Source of the DNA: Chloroflexota bacterium
Lineage (GTDB): Bacteria; Chloroflexota; Limnocylindria; QHBO01
Reading direction: 5' to 3'
Length of the DNA stretch: 64,000 nucleotides
Assembly: GCA_040902225.1 (NCBI GenBank)
Contig: JBBDXT010000007.1
Coordinates: 62,001 to 126,000 of the forward strand
This document shows positions 15,937-24,183 of this stretch, one piece after another. The notes beneath the pieces were generated by a model. The model made no database searches, was not told where the DNA came from, and saw only the letters and a list, made by a program, of their open reading frames with translations. The stretch's first letter is position 1; each line of letters opens with the position of its first letter. The position numbers and the translations under genes were made by a program.

Positions 15937-16737
15937 ATGCTTCCGGAGCTGGGCCGGCTGGGGCCGATCACGGTTGGCACGCACGACTTCTTCACGATCC
16001 TGGGCATGCTGGCCGGGTTCGCCATCTACTACCGCGCCCTGCGGCGCGACCGGATCCTGGGTCCGCAGATCACGCTGATCAGCGTCGCTGCGATCCTGGG
16101 CGGGGCGCTGGGGGCGCGCCTGCTGACCTCGTGGGAAGTGCTCGACGACGTCACGGCCGCCAATCTGCCGATCACCTACGTCCTGACCCACGGCCCGAAG
16201 AGCATCCTGGGCGGCCTGGCCGGTGGCTACCTGGCTATCGTCCTGACCAAGCGGGCGCTTGGCTATCGGCTCTCGACCGGCGATTACTACGCCGCGGCCA
16301 TTCCACTGGCACTGGCGATCGGGCGGGTCGGCTGCTTCCTCTCCGAGCTGCCGCTCGGGACGCCGACCAGCCTCCCATGGGGGATGTCGGTCTCGACCGA
16401 GGTCGCGGCCGCCTTCCCCCGATGCCCCGGCTGTGGTGGACCGATGCACCCCAGCATGCTGTACGAGATCGGCTTCCACGCGGGGGCCTTCGCCCTGATC
16501 GCGACCCGCGGACCCCTCCTGCCGGTTCGCGGCGACACGCTCAAGGCCTACCTGCTGGCGTATGGAATCTTTCGCTTTGGGATCGAGTTCATCCGTGGCA
16601 ACGAGGTGCAGTGGGCAGGGCTGACCGGCCCGCAGCTCGTCCTGATTCCGCTGGTCGGGCTCCTCATGCTTCACTTTGCGCGCCAGCTGCGGAGTGGCGT
16701 CTATCGCATGCCGAGGCCCGTGCCGGCCACCGCATGA
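15937..16737 (+). CDS. lgt: Lgt prolipoprotein diacylglyceryl transferase
   Basis: Multi-span membrane enzyme that attaches diacylglycerol to the lipobox cysteine of prelipoproteins. Family motifs are intact: GRVGCFLSE (about residue 128), HPSMLYE, and FGIEFIRGNE near the C terminus. 266 residues with seven or so hydrophobic segments. Several neighbours in the window carry lipoboxes (the 24.2, 34.5 and 35.1 kb proteins), consistent with need for this enzyme. A CPGCGG insert sits before HPSMLYE. Confidence 0.95.
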   Translation: MLPELGRLGPITVGTHDFFTILGMLAGFAIYYRALRRDRILGPQITLISVAAILGGALGARLLTSWEVLDDVTAANLPITYVLTHGPKSILGGLAGGYLAIVLTKRALGYRLSTGDYYAAAIPLALAIGRVGCFLSELPLGTPTSLPWGMSVSTEVAAAFPRCPGCGGPMHPSMLYEIGFHAGAFALIATRGPLLPVRGDTLKAYLLAYGIFRFGIEFIRGNEVQWAGLTGPQLVLIPLVGLLMLHFARQLRSGVYRMPRPVPATA

Positions 16738-16747
16738 GGAGGGACCA

Positions 16748-17254
16748 ATGAACGAGCAGATTCGCGACTACATCCAGGAAAACCGTCAGAAGTACACGCG
16801 CGAGGCGATCCGTGACCAGCTCATCGCGGCCGGCCACGACGCGGCGCAGATCGACGGGGCGTGGGCGTTGGAGATGGCAAGTCCGGCTTCACAATCGGGC
16901 GACGGCCTCTCCATGCTTGCGCGTGCCCTCTTTGTGCTCGGGATGTTGGTGGGGGCCTTCGGCGCCCTGGCGCTGACGACGTCGTCGTACGTTGGGTCCG
17001 TGTCGGCACTGATCTTCCTGCCTGGCTACGCGGTCAGCTACGTCGCCGTCGGCTACGGCATCGTGCGCCTGCTGCGCTGGGCCGAGGCCGCCTTCCGGAT
17101 TCCGGCGATACTCGGCGTCCTGATCGGTCTCGCCCTGCTCCCGATCTACGGGGGCGGTGATGTTCGGGACATGCGCCGGCGCCTACGCGCTTGGCCGTTT
17201 GGGCTGAGCGATGCCTGCCCTCCCACGTTCGCGATCAGGAGGGACCTGACCTGA
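16748..17254 (+). CDS. Membrane protein, paralog 1 of a tandem family; 3' end probably frameshifted
   Basis: First of five tandem genes sharing an N-terminal helical module (YI-x-EN-RQKYTREAIRDQLIAAGHD-x3-IDGAW), followed by three or four hydrophobic spans. The frame as read ends in an unlikely Arg-rich tail after PIYGGG. Removing one G from the five-G run at 17150-17154 gives PIYGAVMFGTCAGAYALGRLG and a stop at 17207. This matches the ending of the next paralog (PVYGILMFGGCLAAVGIANRGG). So the natural protein is probably about 152 residues. Function unknown. GGAGGG precedes the ATG. Confidence 0.7.
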   Translation: MNEQIRDYIQENRQKYTREAIRDQLIAAGHDAAQIDGAWALEMASPASQSGDGLSMLARALFVLGMLVGAFGALALTTSSYVGSVSALIFLPGYAVSYVAVGYGIVRLLRWAEAAFRIPAILGVLIGLALLPIYGGGDVRDMRRRLRAWPFGLSDACPPTFAIRRDLT

Positions 17255-17436
17255 ATCCCGAGATCAAGCGCTACCTGGACGAGCACGGGGCAACCTACAC
17301 GCCCGATGCCCTGCACAAGGGCCACGTCGGCGGCGTGGGAGCGGCGCTCGTCGGCGTGCTCCTCGTCCCGGTCTACGGGATCCTGATGTTCGGTGGCTGC
17401 CTCGCCGCGGTCGGCATCGCGAATCGGGGAGGCTGA
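17251..17436 (+). CDS. Short paralog 2 of the tandem membrane family, probable CTG start
   Basis: A 61-residue protein that keeps only the first half of the shared N-terminal module (IKRYLDEHGATYTPDALHK). It then goes straight to one hydrophobic span ending PVYGILMFGGCLAAVGIANRGG. It looks like an internal deletion of a longer family member. No ATG/GTG/TTG fits: CTG at 17251 sits where the paralogs have ATG-[N/R/K]-P-E-I, with AGGAGGG eight bases upstream. It overlaps the as-read stop of paralog 1. May be a degenerate copy. Confidence 0.5.
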   Translation: MNPEIKRYLDEHGATYTPDALHKGHVGGVGAALVGVLLVPVYGILMFGGCLAAVGIANRGG

Positions 17437-17439
17437 CGC

Positions 17440-18327
17440 ATGCGCCCCGAGATCGAGGAATACCTCCGCGAACACGGTGCGACATACACCACCGCGACGC
17501 TGCGCAGGCAGCTACTGCGCGCCGGCTACCAGGCAGGCGAGATCGATGCCGCACTCGAGGAGACCGGGGCGGCACGCGCCCCCCAGCTCGCCGAGACCAA
17601 GGCGCTCCGGTCGCAATTCTGGGGTCTTGCGTTCCTCATCAACCTCGTCGTGCTGGTGGCTGTGACCGGCATGGTTTCGGGCACGAGTCCATACGCCGGG
17701 GCCGTATTCATCGTTCTCGGGATCGCGATGCTGATCGGGCTCGGCGTCAGCGGGAGTATCGGAGGTTCACTCCTGCCGGGGAGGGGATTGCTGGTCGCGC
17801 TGGCCGTTCCCGCCGTCGCGGCACTGATCCTGGGGGGAGCTTGCTACGCCATGATGCAGCCGAGCTCGGGCAGCGGAGAACAGTCCACACGAGGGCCTGG
17901 GACGATAGAGGTTCGGATCGACGCACCGCTGGCCTTCTCCGGAACCGGCGCGGCAACGTGCGAGCTGTTTCCCGACAACTTCGGGGTCAGCTCCAGCGCA
18001 CTGGGGTCGATCGGCGACATGCCGGTGAGCGCCAGTGTCAGCTCCACCGGCAGCCCGTTGGTCCAGCCTTCTGACGGAGAGCGGAATGCGGTCGTCAGCA
18101 TCAGCCTCCAGGACACAACCGCCGGGTTCGCGTACGCATTCGGCGTTGAGTCAATGGAGGAAGGCTTGCCGATGCAGCCCGCGGACGGGGCGTTCGGGAC
18201 GATCAGTTTCCGCGGTCTCAAGCAGCTGCCGACCGGTGCCGGCTCGCTCGACGGCCAGGAATCGATCTCGGGGACCATTACGTGGACCTGTGATCTGAGC
18301 CAGACCGTCAGCTCCAGCGGTCCATAA
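17440..18327 (+). CDS. Paralog 3: membrane protein with extracytoplasmic beta-rich domain
   Basis: 295 residues. The shared N-terminal module (residues about 3-40, EEYLREHGATYTTATLRRQLLRAGYQ) is followed by three hydrophobic spans (about 60-150). The C-terminal domain of some 140 residues is Ser/Gly/Thr-rich and predicted outside the membrane. This C-domain aligns with that of paralog 4: PLAFSGTGAATC near its start and SISGTITWTC near its end give two conserved cysteines that could form a disulfide. ATG has GGAGG upstream. No known family recognised. Confidence 0.75.
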   Translation: MRPEIEEYLREHGATYTTATLRRQLLRAGYQAGEIDAALEETGAARAPQLAETKALRSQFWGLAFLINLVVLVAVTGMVSGTSPYAGAVFIVLGIAMLIGLGVSGSIGGSLLPGRGLLVALAVPAVAALILGGACYAMMQPSSGSGEQSTRGPGTIEVRIDAPLAFSGTGAATCELFPDNFGVSSSALGSIGDMPVSASVSSTGSPLVQPSDGERNAVVSISLQDTTAGFAYAFGVESMEEGLPMQPADGAFGTISFRGLKQLPTGAGSLDGQESISGTITWTCDLSQTVSSSGP

Positions 18328-18344
18328 CGGGGAGAATCTGACCC

Positions 18345-19199
18345 ATGCGACCCGAGATCGAGACATACCTCCGCGAACACGGTGCGACGTACACCACCGA
18401 GTCGCTTCGCAAGCAGCTGATCGGTGCCGGGCACGACCCGGACGAGGTCGATGCCGCGCTGCGCGAAAGCGAGGCTTGGCGCGCGCCACAGCTGGCTGAG
18501 GCTCGTGGCTCACGATCGAGGTTCTGGTGGTCGGTGTTCGGCCTGCACCTGGCCGTCCTGGTCGGCGTCAGCGTCTGGGTCTTCACCAGGAACTACACCT
18601 ACGCGCCGTTCGCGGCGGTCATCCTGGGCCTGATGCTCCTCGCTGGGCTGGGCATCTCAGGACTGATCGGCCGGATGCTGCAGCCACGGACCGGGCTGAT
18701 GGCCGCCTTGATCGTGCCGCTGATCTCGGCGCTCGGCCTGGGTGGGCTCTGTCTCGCGACGATCAGTGGCACGCAGATCCATGTCCCGCCGCGACCCGGG
18801 GTCATGGAGCTGACGATCGACCAGCCGCTGAGCTTCGAGGGGTCGGGGTCAGCGGAATGCGTCATCCCGCAGGGCGGGTTCAGCGTGTACGGCCCGGACC
18901 TCGGAACGCTCGATGGCAGGTTGGTGTCAGCCTCGCTCAGCTCGGCCGGTGATCCCGCCTCGCAGCCATCGGCGTCGGCTTCGTATCGGACCGTCTACCT
19001 GTACGTCAATCTCCTTCCTCGGGTGGGTGTCGGGGGGGAGACCGCCTACGGTGTTCCTGGAGACGGAACCGTCGAGCTTGATGCCGCCTCGGACGGGCTT
19101 TCCGGCACCCTCAGCTTCGAGGGGCTTGTGGCACAGGAGTTCGAGGGCCATGTCGCAGGTCCGCCGATATCCGGGACCCTCAGCTGGACCTGCGAGTGA
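18345..19199 (+). CDS. Paralog 4: membrane protein with extracytoplasmic beta-rich domain
   Basis: 284 residues, same architecture as paralog 3: helical module (ETYLREHGATYTTESLRKQLIGAGHD), three hydrophobic spans, then an external domain starting MELTIDQPLSFEGSGSAEC and ending PISGTLSWTCE. The conserved cysteine pair is again at the two ends of the domain. It begins 17 bases after paralog 3. Function unknown. The N-terminal module looks like a small three-helix protein-interaction domain facing the cytoplasm (inference). Confidence 0.75.
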   Translation: MRPEIETYLREHGATYTTESLRKQLIGAGHDPDEVDAALRESEAWRAPQLAEARGSRSRFWWSVFGLHLAVLVGVSVWVFTRNYTYAPFAAVILGLMLLAGLGISGLIGRMLQPRTGLMAALIVPLISALGLGGLCLATISGTQIHVPPRPGVMELTIDQPLSFEGSGSAECVIPQGGFSVYGPDLGTLDGRLVSASLSSAGDPASQPSASASYRTVYLYVNLLPRVGVGGETAYGVPGDGTVELDAASDGLSGTLSFEGLVAQEFEGHVAGPPISGTLSWTCE

Positions 19200-19212
19200 A
19201 AGAGAGGCACCG

Positions 19213-19653
19213 ATGAAACCCGAGATCGACGCGTACCTTCGCGAGCACGGAAGCAGATACACGAGCGAGGCGCTGCGTCAGCAGCTGATCGCGGCCGGGC
19301 ACAACGCGGCCGAGGTGGACGCCGCGCTCCGTGAGGCGGGCGCGGCGCGCGCGGCGCGTGTGTCGGAGACGGGCAGCCTCCGTGGGCGATTCTGGCTCTG
19401 GGCGATCGGCGTGCACGTCGCTGCGCTGGCAGTGGCCACCGTCTGGATCCTAAACGGGGCAACCAGCCAAGTCTACGTCGGGATTGCCATCGTGGTGCTG
19501 GGCATCGCGTTGTTGATCGGGCTCGGAATCTCAGGGTTTATCGGTCGCGCCCTGCTTGGTCGGGGCATGGGCGTGGCCGTGCTGGCACCGCTCATCTCGG
19601 CGCTGCTGCTCGGCGGGACCTGCATGGCGATGGCCGGCCCGGTGACCCTATGA
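19213..19653 (+). CDS. Paralog 5: short membrane protein of the tandem family
   Basis: 146 residues: shared module (DAYLREHGSRYTSEALRQQLIAAGHNAAEVDAALRE) and three hydrophobic spans, without the external domain of paralogs 3 and 4. The ATG at 19213 is preceded by GAGAGG and begins MKPEI like its relatives; the longer frame overlaps paralog 4. Its stop overlaps the radical SAM start (ATGA at 19650), so the two are probably co-translated. Confidence 0.75.
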   Translation: MKPEIDAYLREHGSRYTSEALRQQLIAAGHNAAEVDAALREAGAARAARVSETGSLRGRFWLWAIGVHVAALAVATVWILNGATSQVYVGIAIVVLGIALLIGLGISGFIGRALLGRGMGVAVLAPLISALLLGGTCMAMAGPVTL

Positions 19654-21209
19654 CCGCCGCGCTGCCACTCCGCCCCTACACGCCGCTGCGGATGGTGCTG
19701 ACCGTCTGCGGCCATTGCTTCAGCGACGACCCCGACCGCGAGGTCGACTACGGCACCGACATCCTGCAGGGCAACCTGGTGCTGCAGGACGGATCGGTCT
19801 ACCTGCGTCGCCACTGCCAGCGCGGGCACGGCGAGGTGGTGAGCCTGTACGACGAAGACTACCCGCTGTGGGAGTACCTCCAGCAATGGCGCGTGCCGAC
19901 GCGCGAGATCATCCCCGACACCCCCGACAACGTGCTGCCCATCCCGATGGGCTACGCCAACGGCCTGGGGCGGCTCCAGACGCAGCACTCCTGCATCCTG
20001 CTGCTCGACGTCACCGAGCACTGCAACCTGAACTGTCCGACCTGCTTCGCAGCCTCCGGCACGAACGTGGGCCGCTACGCCCGCCTGCCGCACATCCTGC
20101 GCACCCTGGACGCCTCGATCGAGCGCGAGGGCGGCAAGATCGACGTCCTGATGCTCTCCGGCGGCGAGCCGACCGTGCATCCCGAGATCGTCGAGATCAT
20201 CCAGGCCGCGGTGGAGCGCAAGGTCACCCGGGTCCTGCTCAACACCAACGGCATCCGCATCACGAAGGACGATCGCTTCCTCGACGCGCTGCACAAGCTG
20301 CGGGATCGGGTCGAGGTCTATCTCCAGTTCGACGGCTTCAACCTCGAGACGCACCTCTTCCACCGTGGCGAGGACCTGCGTGCCATGAAGGCGGAGGCGA
20401 TCAAGCGCCTGACCGATGCCCGGATCTTCACGACCCTCACCATGGTCGTGGCCCAGGGCGTCAACGATCACGAGATCGGGGCGGTCGCCGACTTCGCCTT
20501 TGACACTGATTACGTCGCCGGCGTCGCCTACCAGCCGGTCTTCGGCTCCGGCCGGGCCAACCCGATCGACCCGATGCAGCGCATGACCACCACCGGCGTC
20601 CTCAAGCGCCTCGGTCCGCAGACCGGTGGTCGGGCCGATGCCTCCGACTTCATCGCCCTGCCGTGCAGCCACCCGGACTGCTGCGCGATCACCTACTTCG
20701 TCAAGGAGGACAACGGGGTCCATCGGTCCATCCCGAAGCTGGTGGGGATCGAGCGCCTCAAGGACAACCTCTCGATCGTCGGCAACCGGATCGCAGCCGA
20801 CGATCAGCTGTGGGATTCGCTGATCGGGATGATGAGTGAGACGACCACCATCAGCCGCCCCGAGCTGATCGATTACATCATCAACATCTGTGAGGCCTGC
20901 GATATCGGGATCGGCGGCTTCATGAAGGACATCGGTCGCTACCTGGTCAAGGGCGAGCGGGCCGCCGAGCTGGTCGCGCTGCGCACCAAGCGGCTCTCCG
21001 TGAAGTCGTTCATGGACGCCTGGACCATGAACATCGAGCGTCTGCAGCAGTGCTGCGTCCACGTCGGCTCGACTGACGGGGAGGAGGACCCGGTGCGCAT
21101 CCCCTTCTGCGCCCGTCAGCTCTTCGGCAACCTCCGGCGGCGGACCTCCGCCGGCCAGGTGGCGGCCCGCCAGCTGGTCGAGCTGGACGGCCTTATGGCC
21201 CGATCATGA
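19650..21209 (+). CDS. Radical SAM enzyme of the Tes/MJ0619-like class
   Basis: 519 residues. The SAM cluster motif is CNLNCPTC (CX3CX2C) near residue 124, followed by LSGGEPTVHPE. Extra cysteine groups suggest auxiliary clusters: N-terminal VCGHCF, CSHPDCC near residue 335, CEAC near 413 and QQCCVHV near 470. The N-terminal Cys-x2-Cys domain, the DxTEHCNLNCPxCF core and the C-terminal cysteines are the pattern of MJ0619-type methyltransferases and of tetraether lipid synthase (Tes). It is coupled to paralog 5 and to the following membrane protein. With the acyl-ligase/PlsC fusion and lgt upstream, a lipid role is possible but unproven. Confidence 0.8.
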   Translation: MTAALPLRPYTPLRMVLTVCGHCFSDDPDREVDYGTDILQGNLVLQDGSVYLRRHCQRGHGEVVSLYDEDYPLWEYLQQWRVPTREIIPDTPDNVLPIPMGYANGLGRLQTQHSCILLLDVTEHCNLNCPTCFAASGTNVGRYARLPHILRTLDASIEREGGKIDVLMLSGGEPTVHPEIVEIIQAAVERKVTRVLLNTNGIRITKDDRFLDALHKLRDRVEVYLQFDGFNLETHLFHRGEDLRAMKAEAIKRLTDARIFTTLTMVVAQGVNDHEIGAVADFAFDTDYVAGVAYQPVFGSGRANPIDPMQRMTTTGVLKRLGPQTGGRADASDFIALPCSHPDCCAITYFVKEDNGVHRSIPKLVGIERLKDNLSIVGNRIAADDQLWDSLIGMMSETTTISRPELIDYIINICEACDIGIGGFMKDIGRYLVKGERAAELVALRTKRLSVKSFMDAWTMNIERLQQCCVHVGSTDGEEDPVRIPFCARQLFGNLRRRTSAGQVAARQLVELDGLMARS

Positions 21210-21520
21210 GCGCCGAATCGCCGACCCTCGATCCCATCAAGGCCTGGCTCGCCGCCCGCCCGCCGCTGACCCGCGCCCAGAAATACGACCGCCTGGCCTT
21301 CACCTTCTGCAAGATGGGGACGGTGGGGCTCATCGCCTGGCTGGTCAGCCCGGCGATCTTCGTCCTGGGGGTGGCGCTGGTGGCGATCTACCTGTACGGC
21401 AGGGCCGTCGCGCTGGGTATCACACGAAGCCAGTGCATCCTGCGGCGCCCGCTGCTGATTATGGGCTTCTGGGCCGCCGTAGCCGCGGCCGACGCTACCT
21501 GGTTGCTCTTCCTGCGCTGA
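21206..21520 (+). CDS. Small membrane protein coupled to the radical SAM gene
   Basis: 104 residues with two or three hydrophobic spans (about residues 38-65 and 82-102) after a hydrophilic N terminus. Its ATG overlaps the radical SAM stop (ATGA at 21206), so it is probably translated with it. No recognised family. It could be a membrane partner for the enzyme. Confidence 0.75.
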   Translation: MSAESPTLDPIKAWLAARPPLTRAQKYDRLAFTFCKMGTVGLIAWLVSPAIFVLGVALVAIYLYGRAVALGITRSQCILRRPLLIMGFWAAVAAADATWLLFLR

Positions 21521-21594
21521 CCTCCGCACAAGAGGCCTTCCGCAATGAGGGCGCGAGGCCGTATGCTCCGACCCTAGCGACGGAGGACGCGCCG

Positions 21595-22017
21595 GTGGCC
21601 CGCGACGAGAAGCTCGACCTGCTGCACACCATCCCGCTCTTTGCCCGGCTCGACCGGAAGCACCTCGAACGACTCGGGATGCTGACCGAGGAGGTGGACG
21701 TCCCCGCCGGCAAGGTCCTGATCCGCCAGGGAGAGCGCGGCGACGACCTCATGGTCATCGTCTCTGGCAAAGTGGGCGTCGAGCGCGACGGCACGAGGGT
21801 CAACGAGCTCGGACCGGGTGACTTCTTCGGAGAGATCGCGCTGATCGACCACGGATCACGGACCGCGACCGTCACGACCGACTCACCGTGCCGAATCCTG
21901 GTGGTCAACCACCGCGATTTCCACGCGCTGATGGAAGAATTTCCCGCGGTGGCGGCCACGGTCCTGCTGTGTCTCGCCGACCGCCTGCGCAGCCTGGACC
22001 GCGCCGCCGTCAATTAG
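21595..22017 (+). CDS. Stand-alone cyclic-nucleotide-binding (cNMP/CRP-N) domain protein
   Basis: 140 residues, one cNMP-binding beta-roll and no DNA-binding domain. The phosphate-binding cassette reads GDFFGEIALIDHGSRTATV, with Glu and Arg of the FGE...R-T-A motif that contact the cyclic nucleotide. The GTG at 21595 has GGAGG eight bases upstream and is preferred to the earlier in-frame start at 21433, which lies inside the preceding gene. Partner unknown; converges with the M28 peptidase. Confidence 0.85.
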   Translation: MARDEKLDLLHTIPLFARLDRKHLERLGMLTEEVDVPAGKVLIRQGERGDDLMVIVSGKVGVERDGTRVNELGPGDFFGEIALIDHGSRTATVTTDSPCRILVVNHRDFHALMEEFPAVAATVLLCLADRLRSLDRAAVN

Positions 22018-22022
22018 GCCGC

Positions 22023-23502
22023 TCATTCACCGACGGGCAGCTGCCCCGAGGCGAGGGCCATGGTGACCGCCAGCGCGGCCGTCGCGAACACGGCGACTAT
22101 GTCGATGTCGACGTTCACCAGCGTGTCGCAGGCGAGGTGGTAGCAGGCGTCCATCGGTTGGTCAGCGGTCCCGCCAAAGGCCGCCGCCTGCGCCGCGCTC
22201 TTGATCTCAGTGGCCCCGCTGAAGATGCCGCCGGTGGGAATCTCCACCGCGTCGAATGGGGCATGGTCGCTGCCGCTCCCCACGTCCGTCTGCTCGGCCC
22301 CGATCCCTGCCTCCTCGAGTTCGGTGACGAGGAAGTCGGCGATCTCCCTTGAACCGGGGGCCGCAGTCGGGGAGTCGTAGACGAGTGGGACGTAGTTGGG
22401 CGAGCCGATCATGTCGAGGTTCAGGTAGGCGGTGATCTCAGCGCGCTCAGCCGGGCTGAGTGATTCGACGTAGGCCCGCGAGCCGAGACTTCCGAACTCC
22501 TCGCCTGCCCAGAAGGCGAAGCGGACCCGGCTCGACGGGTGCTGCTCGGCGAGGACACGCGCCACCTCCAGCAGCGCGGCCGTGCCGGAGCCGTTGTCAT
22601 TGATCCCGGGGCCGTCATGGACCGAGTCGAGGTGGCCGCGCAGCATCACGACGCGCTCGGAATCGGCCCGCGACTCGGCGATCACGTTATGGACCATTGC
22701 ACTGCCGATCTCGGTGTCTACGCTGATGGTCACGTGCGTGCCGCCATCGGCGGCCGCTCGCAGCGCGTCACCCACCTCGCCCGAAGCGGAGATCGCCGGG
22801 ATCTCAATCCCGTCCGGAAAGAGGAGGGTCGGGCGCAGGACGTTTCCGGTCGACCGGTTGGGGTAGGTGACCACCATGGCTGACGCACCGGCTTCGCCCG
22901 CATTCACCACCGCGTCACGGCGCAGACAGCGACCAGGCGGGGCCAGGGCGATCGCGCCGTCTGGGAAGTCCGCGAAGTCGGAGGCGAGACAGCCACCGCT
23001 CCCATTGGCGAATCCGACGAGCGCGATGGGGGCGGTGATCTCGCCGTCGGCGGAATAGATCATGGCGTGGAAATCCGGGCCACCCTCGAAGACAGGCCCT
23101 CCGGCGCCGACCCGGATGCTGGCACCCGGCGCCTCGCTGAAGGTCGCCATCTCAAACCCGGGCCGTCTCGACGGCATAGCCGAGGTCGCGCAGCTCGCCG
23201 GCCGCGTAGGCAACCGATGCCTCGTATCCGGCGGTGCCCGCGGTCCGCACGCCGCCGTTCGCCGCGGCGACAGCGGCCAGCGCCTCCAGGTGGGCTCGGA
23301 CGTCCTCCGGCTCGATCCCGTTCAGCGGCCCGATGGGCGCGGCGTCTGATGCCTCCGAGCCGCGCGATGGCGTGGGCGTGGGCGACCCGCAGGCTGCAAG
23401 CACGAGCACGCAAGCCAGGATCAGCAGCGCTGCACGGCTGTGATGGCGATGCGAGATCCGCGTTTGATCGCGCCGGTTCAGCCGCAACACGGTCGCGGCC
23501 AT
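22023..23502 (-). pseudogene. M28-family secreted aminopeptidase, lipoprotein, split by a one-base frameshift
   Basis: Two frames together make one M28 zinc peptidase. The upstream part (ATG 23502) has a lipoprotein signal, LLILACVLVLAACGS, and the N-terminal cap domain ending GYAVETARV then TGA. The downstream part (22023-about 23165) resumes at EMATFSEAPG. It contains a PA-like insert and the zinc motifs RGHLDSVHDGPGINDNGSG, FWAGEEFGSLGSRAY, LNLDMIG and a C-terminal ligand region. Deleting one A of the AAA at 23154-23156 (T in the gene) joins them as ARVEMATF. Otherwise complete, so either an assembly error or a very recent lesion. Confidence 0.85.
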
Positions 23503-23545
23503 AGTCCTGGTGTCCACAACTTCGCGCACGATAAAGGAGAGTCCG

Positions 23546-23764
23546 ATGGACGACGTGAAGCGAGCCGGCCGCGAGATCGAGACCGACACCAAGAAGGGGA
23601 TGCGTGAGCTCGACGGCCACGATCTCGGCGACGACATCGCCAACGCCGGCGACGAGGTCAAGAAGGACCTTGGCAACCTTGGCGACGGTCTGCGGCGCGA
23701 GGGTCGCGACGGTGGCGAGGACCTCCACGAGGAGCTCCACGACACCGAGACAAAGACCCGCTGA
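23546..23764 (+). CDS. Small, highly charged hydrophilic protein
   Basis: 72 residues, almost entirely Asp/Glu/Lys/Arg/Gly, with heptad-like spacing (KRAGREIETDTKKGMREL...). No hydrophobic segment. Resembles in character the small stress-associated hydrophilic proteins (CsbD- or LEA-like), but I see no diagnostic motif. AAAGGAGA lies seven bases before the ATG, and a strong hairpin terminator follows 11 bases after the stop, so it is a single-gene transcript. Confidence 0.7.
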   Translation: MDDVKRAGREIETDTKKGMRELDGHDLGDDIANAGDEVKKDLGNLGDGLRREGRDGGEDLHEELHDTETKTR

Positions 23765-23775
23765 CGGCGTAATAC

Positions 23776-23808
23776 AAGGGCCTCCGAGTCGTCGACTCGG
23801 GGGCCCTT
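23776..23808 (+). terminator. Hairpin terminator after the small charged protein gene
   Basis: A 15-base-pair stem (arms 23776-23790 and 23794-23808, one G-T pair) with a three-base loop. The base of the stem is AAGGGCC/GGCCCTT. There is little T-run after it, common in high-GC genomes. Confidence 0.8.
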
Positions 23809-23958
23809 CGCGTTATCGGGCGTCGCCCGTTCGGATGCAAGGCGGTTGATAGCCCGGGCTCGCCCGCCGCAGGCATTTCGAGAGAGTCCGATTCGTAGGG
23901 TTTGGCCAGATTGGGGCACCGGCATCGGGCCGAAGCTCAAAACGAAGAGGTACCAACC

Positions 23959-24105
23959 ATGCTCTGGACGATTTTTGTCATCGTGCTCGTGCTCTGGCTT
24001 CTCGGAATCATCGGGTCGATCGGCGGAGCCTTCATCCACCTGCTCCTGCTGGTGGCTGGCGCGGTTCTCGTCTTCGAACTCCTATCCGGCCGCCGGGCGG
24101 TCTGA
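23959..24105 (+). CDS. lmo0937-family small membrane protein
   Basis: 48 residues with the family pattern MLWTIFVIVLVLWLLGIIG-x-GGAFIHLLLLVAGAVLVFEL-x-GRR: two hydrophobic helices with a short Gly-rich turn. Such proteins are common next to stress genes; role unknown. The ATG at 23959 matches the family start; an upstream in-frame start at 23902 adds an unrelated hydrophilic stretch. Confidence 0.85.
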   Translation: MLWTIFVIVLVLWLLGIIGSIGGAFIHLLLLVAGAVLVFELLSGRRAV

Positions 24106-24183
24106 CAGCAGCCGGCCACGCCAGGGGGGCCGGCCGGCTTCCAAATCGCGCAACGAACCTATCCCAGAGAGGAGTTCACGCGA

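Noticed and set aside
19473-21062. 529-codon leftward frame opposite the radical SAM gene
   Set aside because: Shadow; Asp/Val/His/Arg-rich without motifs.
16748-21520. Tandem paralogs considered as a phage or defence island
   Set aside because: No nuclease, helicase or phage genes; flanked by housekeeping lgt and sharing host codon use.
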